NCBI GenBank assembly: GCA_041675325.1
Contig: JBAYUG010000107.1
Coordinates: 1 to 8,588, forward strand
Origin: CAIKZJ01 sp041675325
Lineage (GTDB): Bacteria; Bacteroidota; Ignavibacteria; Tepidaquicellales; Tepidaquicellaceae
Length of the DNA stretch: 8,588 nt
Direction: 5' to 3'
Shown here: one piece after another, positions 1 to 6,368 of the stretch
Layout of the letters: each line of letters begins with the position of its first letter
Position numbering within the stretch: the first letter of the stretch is position 1
Position numbers and translations under genes: made by a program
The notes under the pieces: model-generated
The model's input: the letters and a program-made list of their open reading frames with translations, nothing else
Told to the model about the DNA's origin: nothing
The model's database searches: none

Positions 1-282
1 AATCAAAGTTACTTCTCAAGGCACCATGATTCTCTCATCTCCTTAGCCAAAATTGAGTATTCCTGTATTACAAAATTAATCCTTTCTTTATTTCCTAAAA
101 ACCGATTTATTTAACATACGAGTGCACTCAGATCAATAAGAAAAGATTGTTTTTTTGTTTTAAAGATAGAGAAAAGATTTCACCACAAACTCCGAGTACA
201 CAGAGAAAATAATGAAATAAAAAGAAGGTTTTAATTTTATAAAGTATGTTTTTATTACATAATTTTTAACAAAAAGGAGTAC
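1..282. other. intergenic region downstream of the ftsE-like gene
   Basis: No supported gene lies here. The plus strand is open in frame 1 from the window edge to a TAA at 112-114, about 37 codons without recognisable motifs; it could be the tail of a gene starting outside the window, but nothing supports that. There is a 10-bp perfect palindrome GAGTGCACTC at 120-129 and an 8-bp palindrome GAGTACTC at 277-284 touching the ftsE stop. A 5-bp AT-rich hairpin (TATGT 245-249 with ACATA 257-261) is too weak to call as the operon terminator. A stretch at 180-210 resembles a CACCACAGAG/ACACAGAGA type dispersed sequence. Confidence 0.5.
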
Positions 283-954
283 TCAGAATTTCAGCCTAAC
301 ATCGAACAACTGTTTATTCTTTATCTGTATTATCCTATTATCGCTGAATTTCTTTACGATATCGAAATTATGAGTTGCCATCATGACCGTAGTTCCAGTT
401 TTATTAATATCATTCAGAAGTTTCACAATATCAAGAGCAACGAAGGGGTCAAGGTTGCCTGTCGGCTCATCAGCAAGGAGTAAAACAGGTTCGGTTATTA
501 TAGCTCTTGCGATAGCGACTCGCTGCTGTTCGCCGCCCGAAAGGTCATAAGGCATCTCATTCACATATTCCATAAGTCCGAGCTTTGACGCAATATCAAA
601 AACTTTCTTCTTTATCTGGTCTTTTCTTACACTTGCTATGTAAAGCGGGATTGCAATATTCTCAAAGATATTTCTGTCGTTAAGAAGCTTAAAATCCTGA
701 AAGACTATTCCAATTTTTCTTCTTAAGATTGGTATTTCGCTTCTGTCGATATTAACCGAGCTGTAATCATCAAAATTCACATCTCCGCTTTTTGGTTTAG
801 CGTCGAAGTAAATTAACTTCAGCAGAGTTGTCTTGCCGATACCGCTCTCACCCACAAGAAAGACAAACTCGCCATTGTTTATAACCAGAGAAGCGGAATT
901 GAATATTTCCTTTGTTGAATACGAAAAGTTTATATTATTAAATGTGATAATCAT
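283..954 (-). CDS. ftsE: FtsE-type ABC transporter ATP-binding protein
   Basis: Cytoplasmic ABC ATPase, 223 residues, close to the usual FtsE length of about 220. Visible motifs in order: Walker A GESGIGKT (35-42), Q-loop glutamine 86 in VFQDFKLL, signature LSGGEQ (138-143), Walker B VLLLADEP (157-164) with catalytic E163, D-loop NLDP (167-170) and switch histidine 195. The VFQDFKLLNDRNIFENIAIPL stretch is the segment that best separates FtsE from LolD/MacB-type relatives. In known systems FtsE pairs with the membrane protein FtsX, and ATP hydrolysis activates peptidoglycan hydrolases at the division septum. The ATG (952-954) overlaps the pdxA TGA as ATGA, suggesting translational coupling; no Shine-Dalgarno is seen. 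No ftsX follows in the 282 nt visible downstream, so the partner must be elsewhere. A LolD-like exporter ATPase is the main alternative. Confidence 0.85.
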   Translation of the reverse strand: MIITFNNINFSYSTKEIFNSASLVINNGEFVFLVGESGIGKTTLLKLIYFDAKPKSGDVNFDDYSSVNIDRSEIPILRRKIGIVFQDFKLLNDRNIFENIAIPLYIASVRKDQIKKKVFDIASKLGLMEYVNEMPYDLSGGEQQRVAIARAIITEPVLLLADEPTGNLDPFVALDIVKLLNDINKTGTTVMMATHNFDIVKKFSDNRIIQIKNKQLFDVRLKF

Positions 955-1898
955 TTTACCGATAATTTTGCTGCGAGTTTAATGGCGGATACTGTACTCT
1001 CAGTATTCGCTATATTTTTTCCTGCAATATCAAATGCTGTTCCGTGTGTAGGGGAAGTTCTGATAATCGGTAATCCTGCCGTCAGGTTAACTCCACTACC
1101 TTTTGAGAGCAGTTTAAAAGGAATCAATGCCTGGTCGTGATACGCACCTGCGACTGCATCGAAGTTCTTATAAGCACCCGAGCCGAAGAAACCGTCTGCA
1201 GGATAAGGACCAGAAACATTTAGCCCTTTTCGGGCAAGGTCTTTAATTACGGGTTCGAGTTTTGTCTTCTCTTCGAAGCCCAGAAGTCCGCCGTCACCGC
1301 GATGAGGATTAATTGATAGCACGGCAATTTTCGGTTCTGAGATTTTAAAATTATTAACCAGAGTTTTATGAAGAAGGAGAAGATTATTCTTTAACACTGA
1401 TTTTTCAAGCTCAATAGAAACACGTTTTAAAGGTATATGAATTGTAACGGGTGTAATAATCAAGGGTTCAGAATACATAATCATAATCGTACTCGCGCTC
1501 CCAGTGATAGCTTTCAAGTATTCAGTATGTCCGGGAAATTCAAATCCGCCAAGATTGAAAGACTTCTTCGAAATAGGAAGAGTAACCAATGCATCAAACG
1601 TATTTCTGAGGCAGAGTTCCGTGCCAATATGAACTGCATCTCCCGATATACGTCCAGCCTTTTTATCAGTTTTCCCCTCTTTAACCCTTATGTTCAGGTC
1701 GGGTATATTAATAATTGACTCCCTCGAAGGTATTTTGATTTTAAGTGTGTTTGAATAATGCTGAATAACAGATTCCGGTATTATAATTTTAAGCTCATAT
1801 AAGGAGTTTAGAGAAATATTATTCAGAATCTTCAGAGCAATTTCAGGACCGATACCATTCGGATCACCGCAAGTTAATACAATTCTGGGTTTAGACAT
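951..1898 (-). CDS. pdxA: 4-hydroxythreonine-4-phosphate dehydrogenase PdxA
   Basis: NAD-dependent cytosolic enzyme of the DXP-dependent vitamin B6 pathway. It oxidises 4-phosphohydroxy-L-threonine; the product loses CO2 and is condensed by PdxJ with deoxyxylulose phosphate to pyridoxine phosphate. Numbered from the ATG at 1896-1898, the protein has 315 residues (E. coli about 329). Family motifs: GDPNGIGPE (11-19), PGHTEYL (122-128), HIPL (154-157), NPHRGDGG (198-205), GPYPADGFF (230-238), YHDQALIPFK (253-262) and RTSPTHGTAFDIAG (280-293). Histidines 154, 199 and 254 fit the three metal ligands known in E. coli PdxA. A TTG at 1902-1904 directly after the rsfS stop would add two residues (M-F); I prefer the ATG because it gives the usual MSKPRI-type N-terminus. 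The gene is about 6 nt downstream of rsfS and overlaps ftsE by 4 nt. The family also contains PdxA2-like enzymes, but the B6 role is the default. Confidence 0.93.
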   Translation of the reverse strand: MSKPRIVLTCGDPNGIGPEIALKILNNISLNSLYELKIIIPESVIQHYSNTLKIKIPSRESIINIPDLNIRVKEGKTDKKAGRISGDAVHIGTELCLRNTFDALVTLPISKKSFNLGGFEFPGHTEYLKAITGSASTIMIMYSEPLIITPVTIHIPLKRVSIELEKSVLKNNLLLLHKTLVNNFKISEPKIAVLSINPHRGDGGLLGFEEKTKLEPVIKDLARKGLNVSGPYPADGFFGSGAYKNFDAVAGAYHDQALIPFKLLSKGSGVNLTAGLPIIRTSPTHGTAFDIAGKNIANTESTVSAIKLAAKLSVK

Positions 1899-1904
1899 AA
1901 ACAA

Positions 1905-2351
1905 CTACTTTCCAATTTTCTTTGGAGCTTTGATTAATTTCGGTTTATTTGCAGTCTTTGGTGTCTTAGTTACTTTCTTTTTTACTGTAGTCTTTTTATA
2001 CACAAAATCCTCGGGAACGTCAGTAATTTCTGCATCTCCCCAAAGACCTTCAAGATTATAAAACTTCCTCGTTTCTTCCATAAATACGTGTACAACAACG
2101 TCAATATAATCAATCAGAATCCAGGTCAGCCCTCTATACCCTTCATCGCGCCATGCACTTTCCCCTGCCTTCTTTGTTTCCTGAAGGATATTGTCGGCGA
2201 TAGCTTTCACCTGCATTGTTGATAAAGCAGAACAAACAATAAAATAGTCGGTTACTGAGGTTTTGCCCTCAAGATTGATTATTTTTATATCTGTACCTTT
2301 TTTCTGAAGTATTAAATCTGCGATGAAGTAAACTAACTCTTTAGCTTCCAT
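1905..2351 (-). CDS. rsfS: ribosome silencing factor RsfS
   Basis: Member of the RsfS/Iojap/DUF143 family. These proteins bind uL14 on the large ribosomal subunit and block joining with the 30S subunit, lowering translation under nutrient limitation. The family core fills residues 1-105: the LEGKTSVTDYFIVCSA segment (27-42), the W-I-L-I-D-Y block (77-82), VVVHVFMEETRKFYNLEGLW (85-104). The protein is 148 residues, against about 105-120 for many homologues. The excess is a Lys/Thr/Pro-rich, probably disordered tail (about 119-148), likely contacting rRNA, which is inference. The ATG shares its A with the upstream stop (TAATG), so translation is probably coupled to the LytR_C gene. No Shine-Dalgarno sequence is evident. 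A neighbouring LytR_C or LCP-type gene is often seen beside rsfS in other bacteria, which supports the call. Confidence 0.93.
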   Translation of the reverse strand: MEAKELVYFIADLILQKKGTDIKIINLEGKTSVTDYFIVCSALSTMQVKAIADNILQETKKAGESAWRDEGYRGLTWILIDYIDVVVHVFMEETRKFYNLEGLWGDAEITDVPEDFVYKKTTVKKKVTKTPKTANKPKLIKAPKKIGK

Positions 2352-2836
2352 TAATTATTTTTAGTTTTATCAGTGAATGGTTTTAACTCTGTATAATCCT
2401 TGCCGATAATCACAGTTGCATCGATGTATTTCGTCTTGTCAAGCTGCTGAACAACATTTCTGTGGCTTACCCCTACTGCATCAGCGACTCGTTTAGCTTT
2501 GCTGATGTCGCCAATGACGTCAAGTACCATAGTTTTTTCAACCTCAGCCTTGTAATTTCCCATATCCACAACATCGAAGCCTTTAGTCTTAAGATAATCA
2601 CGGAATCTTGCACCAATCCTGTTCTCACCGGTTGCGTTTAGAATGTTTATCTGTATAGAAAGGTTAGGTTGATTTGTAATCTGTTTTTTAGTAGTATCGC
2701 CAGACTTATTTTCACCCCTCGAACCCGAGGTATTCATAATCATCGAATAAGCAAGATATATACATAAAGCCGTGATGACAATAATTGAAATGTTTAAAGA
2801 GTAATTTAATAAATTTTTCTTAAAGTCAGAATTCAT
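2351..2836 (-). CDS. membrane-anchored LytR_C-domain protein
   Basis: A 161-residue protein with a short cytoplasmic N-terminus, one hydrophobic segment (about 14-34, LNISIIVITALCIYLAY) and a polar, Gly/Ser/Lys-rich linker (about 36-58). A C-terminal LytR_C-like domain follows (about 60-151), shown by IQINILNATGENRIGARFRDYL-type strand and helix (60-82), KGFDVVDMGNY (85-95) and VIIGKDY (142-148). In the LytR-CpsA-Psr family this domain sits behind the catalytic LCP domain, but here no LCP domain is present, so glycopolymer transfer is not expected. The topology predicts a periplasmic domain held in the inner membrane; its biochemical role is unknown. The stop overlaps the rsfS start (TAATG), and the gene lies 30 nt after the upstream exported-protein gene. 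Confidence 0.8.
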   Translation of the reverse strand: MNSDFKKNLLNYSLNISIIVITALCIYLAYSMIMNTSGSRGENKSGDTTKKQITNQPNLSIQINILNATGENRIGARFRDYLKTKGFDVVDMGNYKAEVEKTMVLDVIGDISKAKRVADAVGVSHRNVVQQLDKTKYIDATVIIGKDYTELKPFTDKTKNN

Positions 2837-2866
2837 GTTTATGAAATTATCAAAACAAAAATTGGA

Positions 2867-3361
2867 CTATCTGTACATTCTGTCATAGTAATAGGAGTTG
2901 TATGGATTATAGGGATCATAGAAATTTGACTCATCAAGATGCCTGTATTCAAGTTTTATGAAAGAATTTTCTGATACTTTGTAATCGACGGATAACCTTG
3001 ATAGCGATATTCCGTTAAGGTTGTCCTGCAGCCCTTTCGCATATGCAGAACCGAATGTTGAGCTTACATACGGAGCATACTGCAGCTTTATATCAGCGGC
3101 AACGTTTAGTCTATCCGTAACTTTATAGTTCATTGAATTTACGTAAGAAGTAACCGACATATTTCCGTACCTTGAGCTCAACATGGATACCTGGAAGCTA
3201 TGCCTCATGGAAAAATTCTTTGGATTAAATATTCCGAGTATAAGATTATTAGTGGTTTTATTTATTTTATTCCCATCTTCGGGTCTTTTGAACTGAGAAT
3301 AAGTTACCGAATTAATTACAAAGACTAACGCTATTAATAAAACAAGTTTTTTCATATTCAT
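2867..3361 (-). CDS. uncharacterised exported protein, possible outer-membrane beta protein
   Basis: I do not recognise a named family. The 164-residue product begins with a typical Sec signal peptide: Lys at 4-5, a hydrophobic core LVLLIALVFVI (about 6-16) and a likely cut after TYS22 before Gln23. The mature part has alternating polar/hydrophobic stretches such as RLNVAADIKLQYA and LSRLSVDYKVSENSFIKLEYRH, as in beta strands of outer-membrane proteins, and ends in a Tyr/Asn/Pro-rich tail (about 147-164). It is small for a complete barrel, so a periplasmic or surface-associated beta protein is equally possible. It is the first gene of the minus-strand cluster, 30 nt before the LytR_C gene. 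A second ATG two codons in (3353-3355) could be the true start; the signal peptide is present either way. Confidence 0.7.
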   Translation of the reverse strand: MNMKKLVLLIALVFVINSVTYSQFKRPEDGNKINKTTNNLILGIFNPKNFSMRHSFQVSMLSSRYGNMSVTSYVNSMNYKVTDRLNVAADIKLQYAPYVSSTFGSAYAKGLQDNLNGISLSRLSVDYKVSENSFIKLEYRHLDESNFYDPYNPYNSYYYDRMYR

Positions 3362-3385
3362 AATAGTGGTTTACATATAAAATAT

Positions 3386-3393
3386 CAAATTTA
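3386..3393 (-). promoter_or_regulatory. candidate promoter element for the minus-strand operon
   Basis: On the minus strand this reads TAAATTTG, an exact fit to the Bacteroidota -7 consensus TAnnTTTG, 25 nt before the ATG at 3361, which would give a very short leader. No good TTTG element sits at the expected upstream distance. An alternative housekeeping-type reading is TTGCTG, 17 nt, then TATTTT in the same stretch. AT-rich DNA produces such matches by chance, so this is only a candidate. Confidence 0.3.
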
Positions 3394-3470
3394 ACATAAA
3401 ACAGCAAGGATAGATTGAATTGGTTATTTTTTCTTTATTTTGATTACTTGTTTTAAATTACTATGCATCT

Positions 3471-3528
3471 TGGTATTCCTTTCATTTTAAGGTATTATAT
3501 TCTTAATAACTTATTTGGGGGAATACCA
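3471..3528. repeat. 9-bp inverted repeat with 40-nt spacer
   Basis: TGGTATTCC at 3471-3479 is exactly complementary to GGAATACCA at 3520-3528. The 40-nt loop contains a smaller AT-rich stem (TATTA 3493-3497 with TAATA 3504-3508). No T-run follows, so it is not a standard terminator. It lies between the divergent promoters and could be an operator or a structured leader, or chance. Confidence 0.4.
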
Positions 3529-3625
3529 GTTTTATTTTATTCAAGTTTTACTGTCGTGTGCAGTGGCAAAAAATTATTCCGAATTTTTACACTTGATTTT
3601 TTAGTATTTTTATTTGAAATTTAAC

Positions 3626-3633
3626 TAAGTTTG
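3626..3633 (+). promoter_or_regulatory. candidate -7 element for the first T9SS cargo gene
   Basis: TAAGTTTG matches the Bacteroidota -7 consensus TAnnTTTG, 61 nt before the ATG at 3695. It would give a leader of roughly 55 nt. No TTTG-like -33 box sits at a good distance, so support is limited to this element and its position. Confidence 0.3.
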
Positions 3634-3694
3634 ATTTACATAATTAATTGTTAATTCCCTTAAAATATTTTTTTAAACTAAAACATTTAATGTT

Positions 3695-6034
3695 ATGAAA
3701 ACAAGACTTTTTACTTTCTTCATTTTCACCCTTTTCATTTCACTTATCAGTCTATCGGGTTCGTATGCCCAGTATCATAATGATGATCCCACTGGACTTG
3801 CTCCGTATGTTAAGGTTATGAATCCTCTACCTGTAACAGTGGCTGCAGATAATATTCTATCATGGAACAGCAGAGCTTTTGGTGAACAAGCATCGTCAAG
3901 CGGTACATGGGGAAAAGGAACAATAAAAATGTTCCTTAACAACCCAAGTGGGGCAATATATATGTCAACAGATGCAGGTGCTAACTTTCTTAGTGCAGGT
4001 GCATTTAATAGTACCGGTACTTGGTATGGTATAAGATACTATACTAAAGAAATATATACAATTGATACAACTACTGGAGTAATGACTCAGGTTGGAACAG
4101 TGACTGGTGCAGTTAATATTATGGGTATGGCATGGGATTATTCTACAAATCAGATGTATGTACTTGATATACCTAGTACAGGTAATATTCAACTTGGTAT
4201 ATTAAATATGACAACATATGTATCGACACCTATTGGTTCTCCTGTGGCTAGCAATACAATTATTGATATCGGTATCAGCAATGCCGGCGTGGTATATGGT
4301 CATAGATTCACAACAAACACTACTAATTCTGAAATTGTTACAATTAATAAAACAACGAACGCAGTGACCTTGATTGGTAGTACCGGATTTATAGGTTATT
4401 ATGCACAAGGTATGTCTTTTGACCATTCAACAGATTCATTGTATCTGGCTGCATACAATTATACTACTGGTGCCACTTCGGGTGGTGAACTCAGAAGTGT
4501 TAATCTTACAACAGGTGCAACAACTATTATTGGTTCTCCGTTTGGAGCCTATAATGAAGTTGATGCATTTGCAATTCCCGGAGCTCCAGGTCCAGGAATT
4601 ACACATACACCTCTGCCAAATACACAAAATGTTGCAGGGCCTTATACAGTTAATGCAGTAGTAACACCTCAAGGTTCAGCTATCACTACTGCAAAAGTCT
4701 TTTGGTCAAGAAATAATGCAGTTCTGACAGATAGTGTTACAATGACAAATTCCAGCGGAACAAACTGGACAGGAAATTTCCCCGGAAATGGATCAACAGC
4801 ACTTTACAGATATCAAATTAAAGCTTGGGATGCATTAAACAGAGTCGGTCAATCCTCAGTAATGTCATTTACTGCAACAGCAACTGATACAACAAAACCA
4901 GTTATTACATTTACGCCTCTTGGCGAAATCCCAAGAACAACCTGGCCAAAAATGATTAATTGCTCAGCAACCGATTTATTTGGAATTGATAGTGTTTGGG
5001 TAAAATGGTATAAAAATACACCTTCATCTCCAAAAAGATTTAATCTTGCTAATGGATCAGGAAATAATTGGGCAGGTGCATTTAATTCTGATACATCTCA
5101 AATAGCTATAGGTGACTCTATATTCTATAGAATTATTGCAAGAGATAATTCTGCACAGCACAATCTGGATTCAACAGCATTGTATCAATCAAAAATTATT
5201 AATCAGATTACAGCAATAATAGGAACCGAATCAACATCAAGCAACTTCCCATTTACAACTTATTGGAAAGACGGAAGAACTCAATATTTATATCTTGCTT
5301 CTGAATTAGGTTTTGCTTCCGGTTATGTTACACAGATTGGTTTTGATGTTTTAACAGTCGGAGCACCTGTTATGACTGGTTTTACAGTTAGTTTCAAGAA
5401 TACTTCATTAACTACATTGACAACCTGGGAAACAGGCGGTTTCACAGCAGCTTATAATCCTACCTCCTATGCTCCGTCAGGCACGGGATGGAATATGATT
5501 AATTTATCATCTCCATTCTATTATACAGCAGGAAGTAATTTGTTGGTAGATATTTGCTACAACAATACAACATACACAAGTTATTCAACTGTAAAATGTT
5601 CTGCAGCTCCTAATATGTATTATGGAAGATATAATGACTTAACCGAACCTACCGGAGGATGTGGTTATACAGCCTGGACACTAACAACAGGACCAGTCGG
5701 AAGAGCTAATACAACATTAGTTATGAATCCAGGACCAGTTGGAGTCGGCAACGAAAATACAACAATGCCAACAGTATATTCATTAAGCCAGAACTATCCG
5801 AATCCGTTTAATCCGACAACGAAGATTAACTTTGCACTTCCAAAGCAAGGTCTTGTCACGTTGAAGATTTATGACATACTCGGAAGAGAAGTAAGAACTC
5901 TTGTAAATGAAGTTAAAGCAGCCGGAAGCTATACAGTTGATTTCAACGCTTCAGAATTCTCAAGCGGTGTTTACTTCTACAGGTTACAATCACAAGGATT
6001 CACAGATATAAAGAAGATGATGCTTATTAAATAA
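3695..6034 (+). CDS. T9SS-secreted multidomain protein with type A sorting domain
   Basis: A 779-residue secreted or surface-attached protein. Layout: signal peptide 1-25 (hydrophobic core FTFFIFTLFISLISL, cut after SYA25 before Gln26). About 75-296 holds four propeller-like repeats, each with a [DN]xTT-x(3)-T-x-[IV]-G-[ST] signature starting near residues 124, 171, 218 and 270. Two Ig-like domains follow (about 300-395 and 400-500), sharing SGxNWxGxF. A module with three cysteines (621, 635, 656) spans about 508-676. The T9SS sorting domain (about 692-779) has YPNPFNPTTKI, a DILGREV strand, SGVYFYRL and a terminal KKMMLIK. In known T9SS cargo this C-terminal domain directs outer-membrane passage and is normally cleaved. 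No catalytic motif is seen; an adhesin or structural surface role is inference. The ATG precedes a good signal peptide but has no Shine-Dalgarno. It is transcribed alone, ending at the terminator at 6072. Confidence 0.88.
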   Translation: MKTRLFTFFIFTLFISLISLSGSYAQYHNDDPTGLAPYVKVMNPLPVTVAADNILSWNSRAFGEQASSSGTWGKGTIKMFLNNPSGAIYMSTDAGANFLSAGAFNSTGTWYGIRYYTKEIYTIDTTTGVMTQVGTVTGAVNIMGMAWDYSTNQMYVLDIPSTGNIQLGILNMTTYVSTPIGSPVASNTIIDIGISNAGVVYGHRFTTNTTNSEIVTINKTTNAVTLIGSTGFIGYYAQGMSFDHSTDSLYLAAYNYTTGATSGGELRSVNLTTGATTIIGSPFGAYNEVDAFAIPGAPGPGITHTPLPNTQNVAGPYTVNAVVTPQGSAITTAKVFWSRNNAVLTDSVTMTNSSGTNWTGNFPGNGSTALYRYQIKAWDALNRVGQSSVMSFTATATDTTKPVITFTPLGEIPRTTWPKMINCSATDLFGIDSVWVKWYKNTPSSPKRFNLANGSGNNWAGAFNSDTSQIAIGDSIFYRIIARDNSAQHNLDSTALYQSKIINQITAIIGTESTSSNFPFTTYWKDGRTQYLYLASELGFASGYVTQIGFDVLTVGAPVMTGFTVSFKNTSLTTLTTWETGGFTAAYNPTSYAPSGTGWNMINLSSPFYYTAGSNLLVDICYNNTTYTSYSTVKCSAAPNMYYGRYNDLTEPTGGCGYTAWTLTTGPVGRANTTLVMNPGPVGVGNENTTMPTVYSLSQNYPNPFNPTTKINFALPKQGLVTLKIYDILGREVRTLVNEVKAAGSYTVDFNASEFSSGVYFYRLQSQGFTDIKKMMLIK
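5777..5977 (+). repeat. sorting-domain DNA cassette, copy 1
   Basis: This 201-nt stretch, coding most of the T9SS sorting domain of the first cargo protein, matches 8388-8588 with only 4 differences by eye (offset 2611). The changes are at 5785 (silent), a CCG/CCT proline (silent), 5839 (silent) and 5876 (Ile to Val). From 5877 to 5977 the copies are identical. The match reaches the window edge, so its right end is unknown. Confidence 0.93.
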
Positions 6035-6071
6035 TTTTGTAATTTTACATATCTGTAAAAACAGAATTTCA

Positions 6072-6107
6072 AAAAGGCGGTTAGAAATAACCGCCTTTTC
6101 TTATTTT
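6072..6107 (+). terminator. Rho-independent terminator
   Basis: AAAAGGCGGTTA (6072-6083) pairs perfectly with TAACCGCCTTTT (6088-6099) around a GAAA tetraloop, and the T-rich tail TTTTCTTATTTT runs to 6107. The GC-rich core of the stem stands out from the AT-rich surroundings. It lies 37 nt after the stop of the first cargo gene. The A-tract on the 5' side means it could also act on the opposite strand, but no minus-strand gene needs it here. Confidence 0.95.
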
Positions 6108-6217
6108 GGTTGTTAAATATATTTTTTACCATTTTTATTTATACACTTTTTAAACCTCTGACCTGTATAACGCTTACATCAACAAGGAAAGATTAAATAT
6201 TCAATTTTAACTAAAGT

Positions 6218-6241
6218 ATTTTGTATGGGTCAATACAAAAT
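6218..6241. repeat. 9-bp inverted repeat near the second cargo promoter
   Basis: ATTTTGTAT (6218-6226) is exactly complementary to ATACAAAAT (6233-6241) with loop GGGTCA. It ends 6 nt before the TTG of the candidate promoter at 6248-6278. That position suits an operator or upstream activator site, though an AT-only stem of this size can arise by chance. Confidence 0.4.
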
Positions 6242-6247
6242 TTAGTG

Positions 6248-6278
6248 TTGCTTTTTTAGTAATTTTCAGTTAAAATTG
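6248..6278 (+). promoter_or_regulatory. candidate promoter for the second T9SS cargo gene
   Basis: TTG (6248-6250), a 20-nt gap, then TAAAATTG (6271-6278), one base off the Bacteroidota -7 consensus TAnnTTTG. The spacing fits the known -33/-7 arrangement. It predicts a leader of roughly 85 nt before the ATG at 6369. Weak consensus in AT-rich DNA keeps confidence low. Confidence 0.3.
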
Positions 6279-6357
6279 TTTTATTGAAATTATCAATTTA
6301 TTTTGATTTTAAAATAAATTTAATTTTTAATTAACTTTTTAAATCAACCTTAAAATA

Positions 6358-6363
6358 AAGGAG
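6358..6363 (+). promoter_or_regulatory. Shine-Dalgarno sequence of the second T9SS cargo gene
   Basis: AAGGAG lies 5 nt before the ATG at 6369 and fixes that start. It is notable because the other starts in the window have no comparable purine box. Confidence 0.75.
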
Positions 6364-6368
6364 TAAAA

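Larger units (their letters stand above)
3362..3694. other. divergent intergenic spacer
   Basis: This 333-nt AT-rich spacer separates the minus-strand operon from the plus-strand T9SS cargo gene and should hold the promoters of both. It contains TAnnTTTG-like elements facing each way and a 9-bp perfect inverted repeat, TGGTATTCC (3471-3479) with GGAATACCA (3520-3528). A plus-strand 53-codon frame (3463-3624) crosses it, rich in Phe, Leu and Ile as expected from T-rich DNA; I do not call it a gene. No tRNA-like fold was found. Confidence 0.6.
6035..6368. other. intergenic spacer between the two T9SS cargo genes
   Basis: This 334-nt spacer starts with a weak AT-only hairpin (6043-6060) and a strong intrinsic terminator (6072-6107). 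It continues as AT-rich DNA with a 9-bp hairpin (6218-6241), a possible promoter (6248-6278) and a Shine-Dalgarno sequence. No ORF or RNA gene is supported between 6108 and 6368. The terminator argues that the downstream gene has its own promoter. Confidence 0.65.

Noticed and set aside
1..114. Open frame from the window edge, possibly the tail of an upstream plus-strand gene
   Set aside because: Only about 37 codons without a motif; this length is common by chance and no gene end can be supported.
245..261. TATGT/ACATA stem as terminator of the minus-strand operon
   Set aside because: Only 5 A/T-rich base pairs without a clear T-tail in the minus direction.
1437..1718. Plus-strand frame of 93 codons
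   Set aside because: It lies wholly antisense to pdxA, which has all its family motifs; the product has no recognisable features.
3550..3570. GCCACTG on the minus strand (3561-3567), recalling a conserved box of cobalamin riboswitches
   Set aside because: No B12 box or other conserved riboswitch segments are nearby and the neighbouring genes are not cobalamin-related.
3463..3624. Plus-strand 53-codon frame in the divergent spacer, hydrophobic product starting MHLGIPFILR
   Set aside because: Its Phe/Leu/Ile content is what T-rich DNA gives by chance. It has no Shine-Dalgarno or family motif, and its 3' end abuts the candidate promoter of the next gene.
3965..4672. Several Cys/Ile-rich minus-strand frames and one plus-strand frame inside the first cargo gene
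   Set aside because: They are antisense or out-of-frame shadows of ACA/GTA/ATA-rich coding sequence and show no start signals or domains.
6043..6060. TTTTACA/TGTAAAA hairpin just after the first cargo gene
   Set aside because: The 7-bp stem is almost all A/T and is not followed by a proper T-run; the strong terminator 12 nt later explains transcription end.
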